In this document: positions 34,006 to 41,240 of the stretch, in pieces
Numbering within the stretch: the stretch's first letter is position 1
Layout of the letters: every line of letters begins with the position of its first letter
NCBI GenBank assembly: GCA_937958105.1
Contig: CALFXJ010000026.1
Span: 1-64,000 of the forward strand
Length of the DNA: 64,000 nucleotides
Reading direction: 5' to 3'
Source of the DNA: an uncultured Cellvibrio sp.
Lineage (GTDB): Bacteria; Pseudomonadota; Gammaproteobacteria; Pseudomonadales; Cellvibrionaceae
The notes under the pieces: generated by a model
Databases searched by the model: none
What the model was told of the DNA's origin: nothing
Seen by the model: the letters and a program-made list of their open reading frames with translations, nothing else
Made by a program: the position numbers and the translations under genes

Positions 34006-34398
34006 ATGAGCATGCAAGATCCGTTAGCAGATATGCTGACCCGCATTCGCAATGCGCAACAAGTGGGTAAGGCAACTGTGACCATGCCATCTTCCAAGTT
34101 GAAGATCAGTGTGGCAAAAGTACTCTCTGATGAGGGTTATATCAATGGTTTCTCCGTTAGCGAAGGCGCTAAGAAAGAGCTGACTATTGATTTGAAATAT
34201 TATGAAGGTAAGCCAGTAATTGCTGAGCTTGACCGCGTGAGCCGTCCAGGTTTGCGTAACTATGCGGGTAAGACAGCGCTTCCGACCGTTCGCGGTGGAT
34301 TGGGGATCGCAATTGTTTCTACCAGTAAAGGTGTAATGACTGATCGTGCCGCTCGCGCCGCAGGCGTTGGTGGTGAAGTCCTCTGCACAGTATTCTAA
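34006..34398 (+). CDS. rpsH: 30S ribosomal protein S8
   Basis: S8 binds the 16S central domain and, in E. coli, is the spc operon repressor. The 130-residue protein (MSMQDPLADMLTRIRNAQQ) has the signature GLGIAIVSTSKGVMTDRAARAAGVGGEVLC at the C-terminus. Length equals E. coli (130). Confidence 0.97.
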   Translation: MSMQDPLADMLTRIRNAQQVGKATVTMPSSKLKISVAKVLSDEGYINGFSVSEGAKKELTIDLKYYEGKPVIAELDRVSRPGLRNYAGKTALPTVRGGLGIAIVSTSKGVMTDRAARAAGVGGEVLCTVF

Positions 34399-34411
34399 TT
34401 GGGAAATCGTC

Positions 34412-34945
34412 ATGTCACGAGTTGCAAAAAGTCCGGTTGAAGTACCAGCCACAGTGACTGTGAGCCTGAATGGTCAAAGTCTCTCTATAAAAGGTGGCAA
34501 GGGTACATTGGCGCTCGATATTCATCCCAGTGTTGAAGTAAAGCAAGACAACAATGTCTTGACTTTCGCTCCACGTGATGGTGCCAAGCAGTCAGATGCA
34601 TTAGCAGGAACAACCCGTGCACTGGTCAACAATATGGTGATCGGTGTTAGTCAAGGGTTCGAGAAGAAGCTGACACTGGTAGGTGTTGGTTATCGTGCTA
34701 AAGCAGAAGGTAACACTGTAAACCTGTCTTTGGGTTATTCAAATCCGGTTAACTACGCTGTACCTGCAGGTGTAACGGTAGAAACCCCAAGCCAGACTGA
34801 AATAGTACTTAAGAGCGCCGATAAGCAATTGCTTGGTCAGGTTGCCTCTGAAATCCGTGCTGTTCGTCCACCAGAGCCTTATAAAGGTAAGGGTGTGCGT
34901 TACTCGGATGAGCAAGTACTGCGTAAAGAAGCTAAGAAGAAGTAG
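34412..34945 (+). CDS. rplF: 50S ribosomal protein L6
   Basis: L6 lies near the GTPase centre. The 177-residue protein (MSRVAKSPVEVPATVTVSLNGQ) has the E. coli length and the family end VRPPEPYKGKGVRYSDEQVLRKEAKKK. The start is ATG 34412; longer in-frame starts lie inside rpsH. Confidence 0.97.
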   Translation: MSRVAKSPVEVPATVTVSLNGQSLSIKGGKGTLALDIHPSVEVKQDNNVLTFAPRDGAKQSDALAGTTRALVNNMVIGVSQGFEKKLTLVGVGYRAKAEGNTVNLSLGYSNPVNYAVPAGVTVETPSQTEIVLKSADKQLLGQVASEIRAVRPPEPYKGKGVRYSDEQVLRKEAKKK

Positions 34946-34955
34946 GGCCTAGGTT

Positions 34956-35306
34956 ATGAGCGATAAGAAGTTATCTCGTCTTCGCCGTGCGCGCCGTGCC
35001 CGTGCAAAGATCCGTGAGTTGAATGTTACCCGTCTGGCGATTCACCGCACACCGCGTCATATTTATGCGCAAGTAATTGCGGATGATGGTGCAAAAGTGT
35101 TGGTTAGCGCTTCGACACTTGACGCGAGTTTACGTAGCGGCAAAACCGGCAACATAGATGCTGCGAAAGCCGTTGGTGCTCTGATTGCAGAGCGTGCCAA
35201 AGCTGCCGGTATTACCCAGGTTGCATTTGACCGCAGTGGTTTCAAATACCACGGTCGTGTCAAAGCGCTGGCTGATGCTGCGCGTGAAGGTGGACTGGAA
35301 TTCTAA
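34956..35306 (+). CDS. rplR: 50S ribosomal protein L18
   Basis: L18 carries 5S rRNA into the central protuberance. The 116-residue protein starts MSDKKLSRLRRARRARAKIREL and ends FDRSGFKYHGRVKALADAAREGGLEF, both typical. Gaps of 10 bases on each side indicate co-translation with L6 and S5. Confidence 0.97.
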   Translation: MSDKKLSRLRRARRARAKIRELNVTRLAIHRTPRHIYAQVIADDGAKVLVSASTLDASLRSGKTGNIDAAKAVGALIAERAKAAGITQVAFDRSGFKYHGRVKALADAAREGGLEF

Positions 35307-35316
35307 AGGTTAAGAT

Positions 35317-35826
35317 ATGGCTTACTCTAAGAAAGAAGAAGACAACAACGAAGGCTTGCAAGAAAAGCTGGTACAAGTTAATCGTGTTGCCAAAACTGTT
35401 AAAGGTGGTCGTATCTTTGCTTTTACAGCGCTGACTGTTGTTGGCGATGGTAATGGTAAAGTCGGCTTTGGCCGCGGTAAGGCTCGCGAAGTACCGGTTG
35501 CTATCCAGAAAGCTATGGAAGCTGCTCGCCGCAACATGATCAGTGTTGAGCTGAATGGTGATACGCTGCAGTACCCAACCAAGGGCCGCCACGGCGCTTC
35601 CAAAGTCTTCATGCAGCCCGCATCACAAGGTACTGGTGTAATTGCTGGTGGTGCGATGCGTGCAGTGCTGGAAATTGCCGGTGTGCAGAACGTGTTGGCA
35701 AAATGTTATGGTTCAACGAATCCGGTAAACGTTGTTCGTGCGACTTTTGATGCGCTGAAGACTATGGCTTCTCCTGATGCTGTTGCAGCAAAGCGCGGCA
35801 AAAGTGTTGAAGAGATTCTGAACTAA
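35317..35826 (+). CDS. rpsE: 30S ribosomal protein S5
   Basis: S5 shapes the mRNA entry and affects decoding accuracy. The 169-residue protein has the double-stranded-RNA-binding fold with VNRVAKTVKGGRIFAFTALTVVGDGNGKVGFG and the conserved AGGAMRAVLEIAGVQNVLAK. Length is close to E. coli (167). The spectinomycin loop appears wild type. Confidence 0.97.
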   Translation: MAYSKKEEDNNEGLQEKLVQVNRVAKTVKGGRIFAFTALTVVGDGNGKVGFGRGKAREVPVAIQKAMEAARRNMISVELNGDTLQYPTKGRHGASKVFMQPASQGTGVIAGGAMRAVLEIAGVQNVLAKCYGSTNPVNVVRATFDALKTMASPDAVAAKRGKSVEEILN

Positions 35827-35863
35827 TCGATAACTATCGATTACTTGATAGCGGAATATCATC

Positions 35864-36049
35864 ATGGCTAAGAAAATGATTAAGGTTACTCAGATCAAGA
35901 GCACAGCTCATCGTCTGAAGAACCACCAGGCTTGTGTAAAAGGCTTGGGCTTGCGCCGTATCGGTCACACTGTAGAGGTAGAAGATACTCCTTCAGTTCG
36001 TGGCATGATTAATTTGGTAAATTATCTGGTTAAGGTAGAGGGAGAGTAA
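35864..36049 (+). CDS. rpmD: 50S ribosomal protein L30
   Basis: The 61-residue L30 (MAKKMIKVTQIKSTAHRLKN) has the conserved GLGLRRIGHTVEVEDTPSVRGMINLV block. rplO starts one base after its stop. Confidence 0.96.
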   Translation: MAKKMIKVTQIKSTAHRLKNHQACVKGLGLRRIGHTVEVEDTPSVRGMINLVNYLVKVEGE

Positions 36050-36050
36050 C

Positions 36051-36485
36051 ATGCGTCTTAATACGCTAAGCCCCGCCCCCGGCAGAGTTCGCGAGAAGAA
36101 GCGCGTTGGTCGTGGTATTGGTAGTGGTCTCGGCAAAACTGCCGGCCGCGGCCATAAAGGTCTGAAGTCTCGTTCTGGCGGTTCTGTTAAGCCAGGATTT
36201 GAAGGCGGTCAGATGCCCCTGCAGAAACGCCTGCCTAAGTATGGTTTCACATCACGTATCAGCTTGGTTACCGCTCAGATTCGTTTGTCTGAGTTGAACC
36301 TGGTAGACGGTGATATAGTAGATCTGGAAACCTTAAAGCAAGCAGATGTTATTAATGCAAACATCAAGCGCGCCAAAATATTTGCTTCTGGCGAACTCAA
36401 AAAAGCAGTTACAGTAAGAGGTTTGTCTGTGACTAAGGGCGCTAAAGCGGCTATCGAAGCTGCTGGCGGAAAAATCGAAGAATAA
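36051..36485 (+). CDS. rplO: 50S ribosomal protein L15
   Basis: L15 is a late 50S assembly protein. The 144-residue protein has the Gly/Arg/Lys-rich N-terminal extension KRVGRGIGSGLGKTAGRGHKG and the signature around VTKGAKAAIEAAGGKIEE at its end. Length equals E. coli (144). secY follows after 11 bases. Confidence 0.97.
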   Translation: MRLNTLSPAPGRVREKKRVGRGIGSGLGKTAGRGHKGLKSRSGGSVKPGFEGGQMPLQKRLPKYGFTSRISLVTAQIRLSELNLVDGDIVDLETLKQADVINANIKRAKIFASGELKKAVTVRGLSVTKGAKAAIEAAGGKIEE

Positions 36486-36496
36486 AAGAGGCGCGA

Positions 36497-37834
36497 ATGG
36501 CAACTCCCGGTAATCTGCCGCTAGCAAATCAGAAAGGGTTAGGCGAGCTATGGGCTCGCCTTCGCTTTCTGTTTTTGGCTATTGTGGTTTATCGCATTGG
36601 TACGCACATTCCTGTTCCGGGTTTAGATCCGGAGCGCATTGCCAATCTGTTTAATCAAAGCCAAGGTACTATCCTGGGCTTGTTTAACATGTTCTCTGGT
36701 GGTGCATTGGAACGTATGAGTATCTTGGCCTTGGGGATCATGCCCTACATTTCGGCCTCGATTATTATGCAACTCCTAACTGCGGTTACTCCTTCACTTG
36801 AGCAGTTAAAGAAGGAGGGAGACGCAGGGCGCCGTAAGATAAATCAGTATACACGCTACTTCACTGTTGTTCTGGCGACGGTACAAGCGCTGGCAATGGC
36901 GGTTAGTTTTTCCTCATATGCATATGGGGGAGAGCCCGGCTTCTCGTTTTACTTCATAGCTATCGTATCCCTGGTTACAGGAGCGGTATTTATGATGTGG
37001 CTTGGTGAGCAGGTAACAGAGCGTGGAATCGGTAACGGCATATCAATGCTGATATTTGCTGGTATCGTGGCCGGATTGCCCAGTGCTATTGGTCAGGCGT
37101 TTGAAAGTGCTCGCCAAGGCGATCTACATATTCTGCTGCTTCTGGTTATTGCGGTGCTTGCGCTGGCTGTTATCTGGCTTGTGGTTCGTATTGAACGCGG
37201 TCAGCGTCGTATTACTGTCAATTACGCCAAGCGGCAGCAGGGGCGTCAGGGATATGCGGCTCAAAGCAGTCATCTTCCTCTGAAGATTAATATGTCCGGC
37301 GTAATCCCAGCTATCTTTGCTAGCAGTATTCTGTTGTTCCCGGCTTCTATTGCTCAATGGTTTGGGCAGGGCGGAGAAGGGGCTGTGAACGAGTTCCTGC
37401 AGGAGTTTGCTCTTGCTATTGGCCCGGGGCAGCCACTCAACATTATTCTGTTCGCAGGGTTAATAACGTTTTTCTGCTTCTTCTATACGGCATTGATGTT
37501 TAATCCCAAAGAAGTGGCTGATAACTTAAAGAAATCCGGTGCTTATATTCCAGGTATTCGTCCTGGGGAGCACTCAGCTAAGTATATTGATAGTGTATTA
37601 ACACGATTGACTGTGGTAGGCGCTATCTATATGTCCGCAGTGTGCCTGTTACCGCAGTTCCTGGTAGTGGCTACTAACGTGCCATTTTATCTGGGCGGCA
37701 CCTCTCTGCTGATCGTAGTGGTCGTGGTGATGGACTTTATGTCTCAGGTTCAGGCTCATCTGATGTCCCATCAGTATGAATCGCTGATGAAGAAGTCAAA
37801 CTTAAAAGGCTTTGGCGGCAGCAATGTCCGCTAG
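36497..37834 (+). CDS. secY: Preprotein translocase subunit SecY
   Basis: SecY forms the protein-conducting channel in the inner membrane with SecE and SecG, both also in this window. The 445-residue protein (E. coli 443) has ten membrane helices, the plug-helix region after FNMFSGGALERMSILALGIMPYISASIIMQLL, and the cytosolic loop RRITVNYAKRQQGRQ that binds SecA and ribosomes. It ends with SLMKKSNLKGFGGSNVR. Sitting between rplO and rpmJ is its standard place in the spc operon. Confidence 0.98.
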   Translation: MATPGNLPLANQKGLGELWARLRFLFLAIVVYRIGTHIPVPGLDPERIANLFNQSQGTILGLFNMFSGGALERMSILALGIMPYISASIIMQLLTAVTPSLEQLKKEGDAGRRKINQYTRYFTVVLATVQALAMAVSFSSYAYGGEPGFSFYFIAIVSLVTGAVFMMWLGEQVTERGIGNGISMLIFAGIVAGLPSAIGQAFESARQGDLHILLLLVIAVLALAVIWLVVRIERGQRRITVNYAKRQQGRQGYAAQSSHLPLKINMSGVIPAIFASSILLFPASIAQWFGQGGEGAVNEFLQEFALAIGPGQPLNIILFAGLITFFCFFYTALMFNPKEVADNLKKSGAYIPGIRPGEHSAKYIDSVLTRLTVVGAIYMSAVCLLPQFLVVATNVPFYLGGTSLLIVVVVVMDFMSQVQAHLMSHQYESLMKKSNLKGFGGSNVR

Positions 37835-37856
37835 GTCTTAGAACTAGGGTTGAATC

Positions 37857-37973
37857 ATGAAAGTTCGTGCTTCTGTTAAAAAGATTTGTCGTAACTGTAA
37901 AATGGTGCGTCGTAACGGTGTACTGCGCGTTATCTGTAACGCCGAACCGCGCCATAAGCAGCGTCAAGGTTAA
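37857..37973 (+). CDS. rpmJ: 50S ribosomal protein L36, zinc-binding type
   Basis: This 38-residue protein, short enough to be missed by length filters, starts MKVRASVKKICRNCKMVRR and ends HKQRQG. It has the zinc-ribbon residues C11, C14, C27 and H33, so it is the zinc-binding (C-plus) form that is replaced under zinc starvation in some bacteria. Its place 22 bases after secY and its 38-residue length match E. coli rpmJ exactly. Confidence 0.96.
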   Translation: MKVRASVKKICRNCKMVRRNGVLRVICNAEPRHKQRQG

Positions 37974-38217
37974 TGGCTTTTTTGTAGATCTGTTCTTTAA
38001 GCATAGCAGGCAGGGAGTTAATAACTGCCTGCTTGTTGATTTAGGGGGCTGACTTCTCGGAATTAGCTATTTGGGGGCGTTGACTGTCGTTTGATGTTTT
38101 TTTCATCAGGCTATTGATTTCAGGTGGTTTTATCGTTATCCTTCCGCGCCTTTTTAGAGTGCTGGATGCGTTTGCTACTGTCAACGCTACAATTTACGTG
38201 TTACTGGAGTAATTTGA
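37974..38217 (+). promoter_or_regulatory. Alpha operon leader region
   Basis: This 244-base gap between rpmJ and rpsM is the longest inside the S10-spc-alpha string. AGCAGGCAG (38005-38013) pairs with CTGCCTGCT (38025-38033) and is followed by a weak T-rich tail, so it may partly end spc transcription. A TTGACT at 38080 has no good -10 partner at 17 bases. A TACAAT lies at 38188 without a clear -35. In E. coli the pseudoknot bound by S4 lies just before rpsM; I could not fold one with confidence here. Confidence 0.5.
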
Positions 38218-38574
38218 ATGGCCCGTATTGCTGGTGTAAACATACCAGATAACAAACACGCGGTTATCTCTCTGACCTATGTCTACGGGATTGGCCGTAC
38301 CACTGCGAAGCAAATCTGTGCTGCCACTGGTATTGCAGAAGATGCAAAAATTTCCACGCTCACTGAAGAGCAGATGGACGCTATTCGTAATGAGGTAGCC
38401 AAGCGCACCGTAGAGGGTGACTTGCGTCGTGTTATATCTATGAACATCAAACGCCTCATGGACTTGGGATGCTACCGTGGCCTGCGCCATCGTCGTAGTC
38501 TGCCACTTCGTGGTCAGCGCACAAAAACCAACGCTCGTACCCGCAAAGGTCCGCGTAAGCCAATCAAGAAATAA
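38218..38574 (+). CDS. rpsM: 30S ribosomal protein S13
   Basis: S13 bridges the subunits and contacts P-site tRNA with its tail. The 118-residue protein equals E. coli in length, starting MARIAGVNIPDNKHAVISLTY and ending with the basic RGQRTKTNARTRKGPRKPIKK. It is the first gene of the alpha operon, preceded by CTGGAG. Confidence 0.97.
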   Translation: MARIAGVNIPDNKHAVISLTYVYGIGRTTAKQICAATGIAEDAKISTLTEEQMDAIRNEVAKRTVEGDLRRVISMNIKRLMDLGCYRGLRHRRSLPLRGQRTKTNARTRKGPRKPIKK

Positions 38575-38630
38575 TTGATTCTTACGTTTGTCATTCAAGT
38601 ACGGTAACAACAGGTTAGGAAGAGATTGCT

Positions 38631-39026
38631 ATGGCGAAGCCAGGTAATAAAACCGCAACGAAAAAGAAAGTTAAAAAGACAGTGGTGGATGGCGTTGCGC
38701 ACATTCACGCTTCTTTTAACAATACAATTGTGACAATCACAGACCGTCAAGGTAACACCTTGTCATGGGCTACCTCTGGTGGTTCCGGTTTCCGTGGTTC
38801 ACGTAAAAGTACTCCTTTTGCTGCGCAGGTTGCAGCAGAGCGTGCCGGTGAAGCCGCTAAAGAATACGGCTTGAAGAACCTCGACGTTGAAGTGAAAGGC
38901 CCAGGCCCAGGTCGCGAATCAGCAGTTCGCGCTCTGAATAATGTTGGCTATAAGATCACCAACATCACTGACGTAACGCCGATTCCTCACAACGGCTGTC
39001 GTCCGCCGAAGAAACGTCGCGTTTAA
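38631..39026 (+). CDS. rpsK: 30S ribosomal protein S11
   Basis: S11 forms part of the mRNA exit platform. The 131-residue protein has the conserved HIHASFNNTIVTITDRQGN and the end GYKITNITDVTPIPHNGCRPPKKRRV, including the NG site that becomes isoaspartate in E. coli. The N-terminus is Lys-rich. rpsD follows after 15 bases. Confidence 0.97.
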   Translation: MAKPGNKTATKKKVKKTVVDGVAHIHASFNNTIVTITDRQGNTLSWATSGGSGFRGSRKSTPFAAQVAAERAGEAAKEYGLKNLDVEVKGPGPGRESAVRALNNVGYKITNITDVTPIPHNGCRPPKKRRV

Positions 39027-39041
39027 GGGGGATTTTAGAAA

Positions 39042-39662
39042 ATGGCACGTTATATTGGACCAACTTGTAAACTGTCCCGCCGCGAAGGTACCGACCTCTT
39101 TTTGAAGAGTGGTGCTCGGGCTCTGGACTCCAAGTGCAAGATTGAAACAGCGCCTGGCCAACATGGTCAGCGTCGTGGCCGTCTTTCCGACTATGGTGTT
39201 CAGTTACGCGAGAAGCAAAAAGTACGTCGTATATACGGCGTTCTTGAAAAGCAATTCCGTGGTTACTACAAAGAAGCTGCACGCCGTAAGGGTGCTAGCG
39301 GTGAGAACCTGCTGAAACTGTTGGAATCACGTTTAGATAACGTGGTATATCGCATGGGCTTCGGCGCTACTCGTGCTGAATCTCGTCAACTTGTGTCCCA
39401 TAAAGCTATCAGTGTTAATGGAAAGACAGTAAACATCGCGTCTTACCAGGTTGCTGAAGGTGATGTTGTAGCTGTCCGTGAGAAGGCTAAAAAACAACTG
39501 CGTATCCAAAATGCCATTAACATTGCTACCCAGCGTTCAAACGTTGAGTGGGTTGATGTTAACTTCGAGAAGAAAGAAGGTGTTTTCAAGCGCGTTCCTG
39601 ATCGCAGCGATTTGCCAGCTGATATTAACGAGAACCTCATCGTAGAGCTTTACTCTAAGTAA
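39042..39662 (+). CDS. rpsD: 30S ribosomal protein S4
   Basis: S4 starts 30S body assembly and represses the alpha operon in E. coli. The 206-residue protein equals E. coli in length, with the S4 RNA-binding domain RLDNVVYRMGFGATRAESRQLVSHKAISVNG. The N-terminus ARYIGPTCKLSRREGTDLFLKS has a single cysteine, so it is not the zinc form. Confidence 0.98.
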   Translation: MARYIGPTCKLSRREGTDLFLKSGARALDSKCKIETAPGQHGQRRGRLSDYGVQLREKQKVRRIYGVLEKQFRGYYKEAARRKGASGENLLKLLESRLDNVVYRMGFGATRAESRQLVSHKAISVNGKTVNIASYQVAEGDVVAVREKAKKQLRIQNAINIATQRSNVEWVDVNFEKKEGVFKRVPDRSDLPADINENLIVELYSK

Positions 39663-39688
39663 GGGACAATCCGCTAACAGGTGTGGCT

Positions 39689-40675
39689 ATGCAGACTGCA
39701 GTAAACGAATTTTTGACTCCGCGTCATATCGATGTTTCAGAGATCAGCCCGACCCACGCTCGCGTGGTGTTGGAGCCTCTGGAGCGCGGCTTCGGACATA
39801 CCCTTGGCAATGCGCTACGTCGCATTCTGCTGTCCTCTATGGCTGGTTGTGCCATTGTAGAAGCTGAGATTGAAGGTGTTTTGCACGAATACAGTGATAT
39901 CGAGGGAGTGCGGGAAGACGTAATTGAAATCCTGCTGAACCTGAAGGGTGTTGCTGTTGTAATGCACGGTAAGGATCAAGCGGTTCTTACCTTAACTAAG
40001 AAAGGTCCGGGTGTTGTTACTGCCGCGGATATTCAGCTAGATCATGACGTGGAGATTAAGAATCCTGATCATGTGATTGCAAATATCACTGGTAACACCG
40101 AGCTGAAAATGCGTTTAACCGTTGCCCGCGGTCGTGGATATCAACCAGCAGATAGCCGCCGTCGTGACGATGATGAAAGTCGTGCTATTGGCCGCTTGCA
40201 ACTGGATGCATCATTCAGTCCAGTAAGACGACTCGCTTATAGCGTTGAAAGTGCTCGTGTTGAGCAACGTACTGACTTAGATAAGTTGGTGCTGGATCTT
40301 GAAACAAACGGCACTATCGATCCAGAAGAAGCTATTCGTCGGGCCGCAACCATTCTTCAGCAACAGTTAGCGGTATTCGTCGATCTGGAAGGTGAGAAGC
40401 AATCAGCTCCAGAGCAGAAAGAAGAGGCAATAGATCCTGTTCTGCTGCGTCCTGTAGATGATCTCGAACTGACCGTTCGTTCGGCGAACTGTCTCAAAGC
40501 TGAAAATATTTACTACATTGGTGATTTGATCCAGCGTACAGAAGTCGAGCTGTTGAAGACTCCTAACCTGGGTAAGAAATCACTGACTGAGATTAAAGAT
40601 GTTCTCGCGTCTCGCGGATTATCTCTCGGTATGCGTTTGGAAAACTGGCCGCCAGCCAGCTTGAGAAACGACTAA
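39689..40675 (+). CDS. rpoA: DNA-directed RNA polymerase subunit alpha
   Basis: The alpha dimer scaffolds RNA polymerase and its C-terminal domain binds UP elements and activators. The 328-residue protein has the N-terminal domain (LEPLERGFGHTLGNALRRILLSSM) and the C-terminal domain (LLRPVDDLELTVRSANCLKAENI), including the conserved R and N that touch DNA, and ends ENWPPASLRND. I use the ATG at 39689 (MQTAVNEFLTPR); a GTG two codons upstream reads in frame but does not match the family. rpsD lies 26 bases before and rplQ 85 bases after. Confidence 0.98.
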   Translation: MQTAVNEFLTPRHIDVSEISPTHARVVLEPLERGFGHTLGNALRRILLSSMAGCAIVEAEIEGVLHEYSDIEGVREDVIEILLNLKGVAVVMHGKDQAVLTLTKKGPGVVTAADIQLDHDVEIKNPDHVIANITGNTELKMRLTVARGRGYQPADSRRRDDDESRAIGRLQLDASFSPVRRLAYSVESARVEQRTDLDKLVLDLETNGTIDPEEAIRRAATILQQQLAVFVDLEGEKQSAPEQKEEAIDPVLLRPVDDLELTVRSANCLKAENIYYIGDLIQRTEVELLKTPNLGKKSLTEIKDVLASRGLSLGMRLENWPPASLRND

Positions 40676-40760
40676 CATTATTAGTTCGCCCGTTAACTCT
40701 CTTCGGTGCGGGCGGTTAACGAGATTGCAATTAAGCAATCCATTTTGAAGGATTTGTGTC

Positions 40761-41153
40761 ATGCGTCATCGTCTTAGTGGTCGTCAGTTAAATCGTAACG
40801 CTTCGCATCGTAAAGCCATGTTTCGCAACATGACTGCATCGCTTGTTGAGCATGAGTTAATCAAAACCACCCTGCCGAAAGCTAAAGAGCTTCGCCGTGT
40901 AGCGGAGCCTTTGATTACTTTGGCTAAAGTGGATAGCGTAGCTAATCGCCGCCTGGCTTTCAGCCGGTTACAGAGCAAAGAGGCTGTTGGTAAATTGTTC
41001 AGCGACCTCGGTCCTCGCTATCAGAACCGTCCGGGTGGTTACATCCGTATTCTGAAGTGTGGCTTCCGGGCTGGTGACAAGGCTCCTATGGCATATGTTG
41101 AGCTGGTTGATCGTCCTGTTCAATCCGGTGAAGCAGTTGTAGAAGCTGACTAA
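40761..41153 (+). CDS. rplQ: 50S ribosomal protein L17
   Basis: L17 lies near the tunnel exit and closes the alpha operon. The 130-residue protein (MRHRLSGRQLNRNASHRKAMFRNMTASLVEHELIKTTLPKAKELRR) is a close match to E. coli L17 (127) with a short acidic tail. A bidirectional terminator follows 21 bases after the stop. Confidence 0.97.
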   Translation: MRHRLSGRQLNRNASHRKAMFRNMTASLVEHELIKTTLPKAKELRRVAEPLITLAKVDSVANRRLAFSRLQSKEAVGKLFSDLGPRYQNRPGGYIRILKCGFRAGDKAPMAYVELVDRPVQSGEAVVEAD

Positions 41154-41174
41154 GAAACTTTGTTTCGATAGATA

Positions 41175-41209
41175 AATAAGCCAGGCAATTGCCTGGCTTA
41201 TTTGTTTTT
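41175..41209. terminator. Bidirectional terminator between rplQ and uvrA
   Basis: AATAAGCCAGGCAA (41175-41188) is followed at once by its exact reverse complement TTGCCTGGCTTATT (41189-41202) and then TTGTTTTTG. The symmetric 14-bp palindrome, with A-rich and T-rich flanks, can stop rplQ transcription from the left and uvrA transcription from the right. Confidence 0.85.
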
Positions 41210-41240
41210 GAAGATAGCGTTGTTCGTATCTCACTCACTA

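Noticed and set aside
37974..38217. Sigma-70 promoter just ahead of rpsM
   Set aside because: TTGACT at 38080 and TACAAT at 38188 do not pair with any matching box at a valid spacing.
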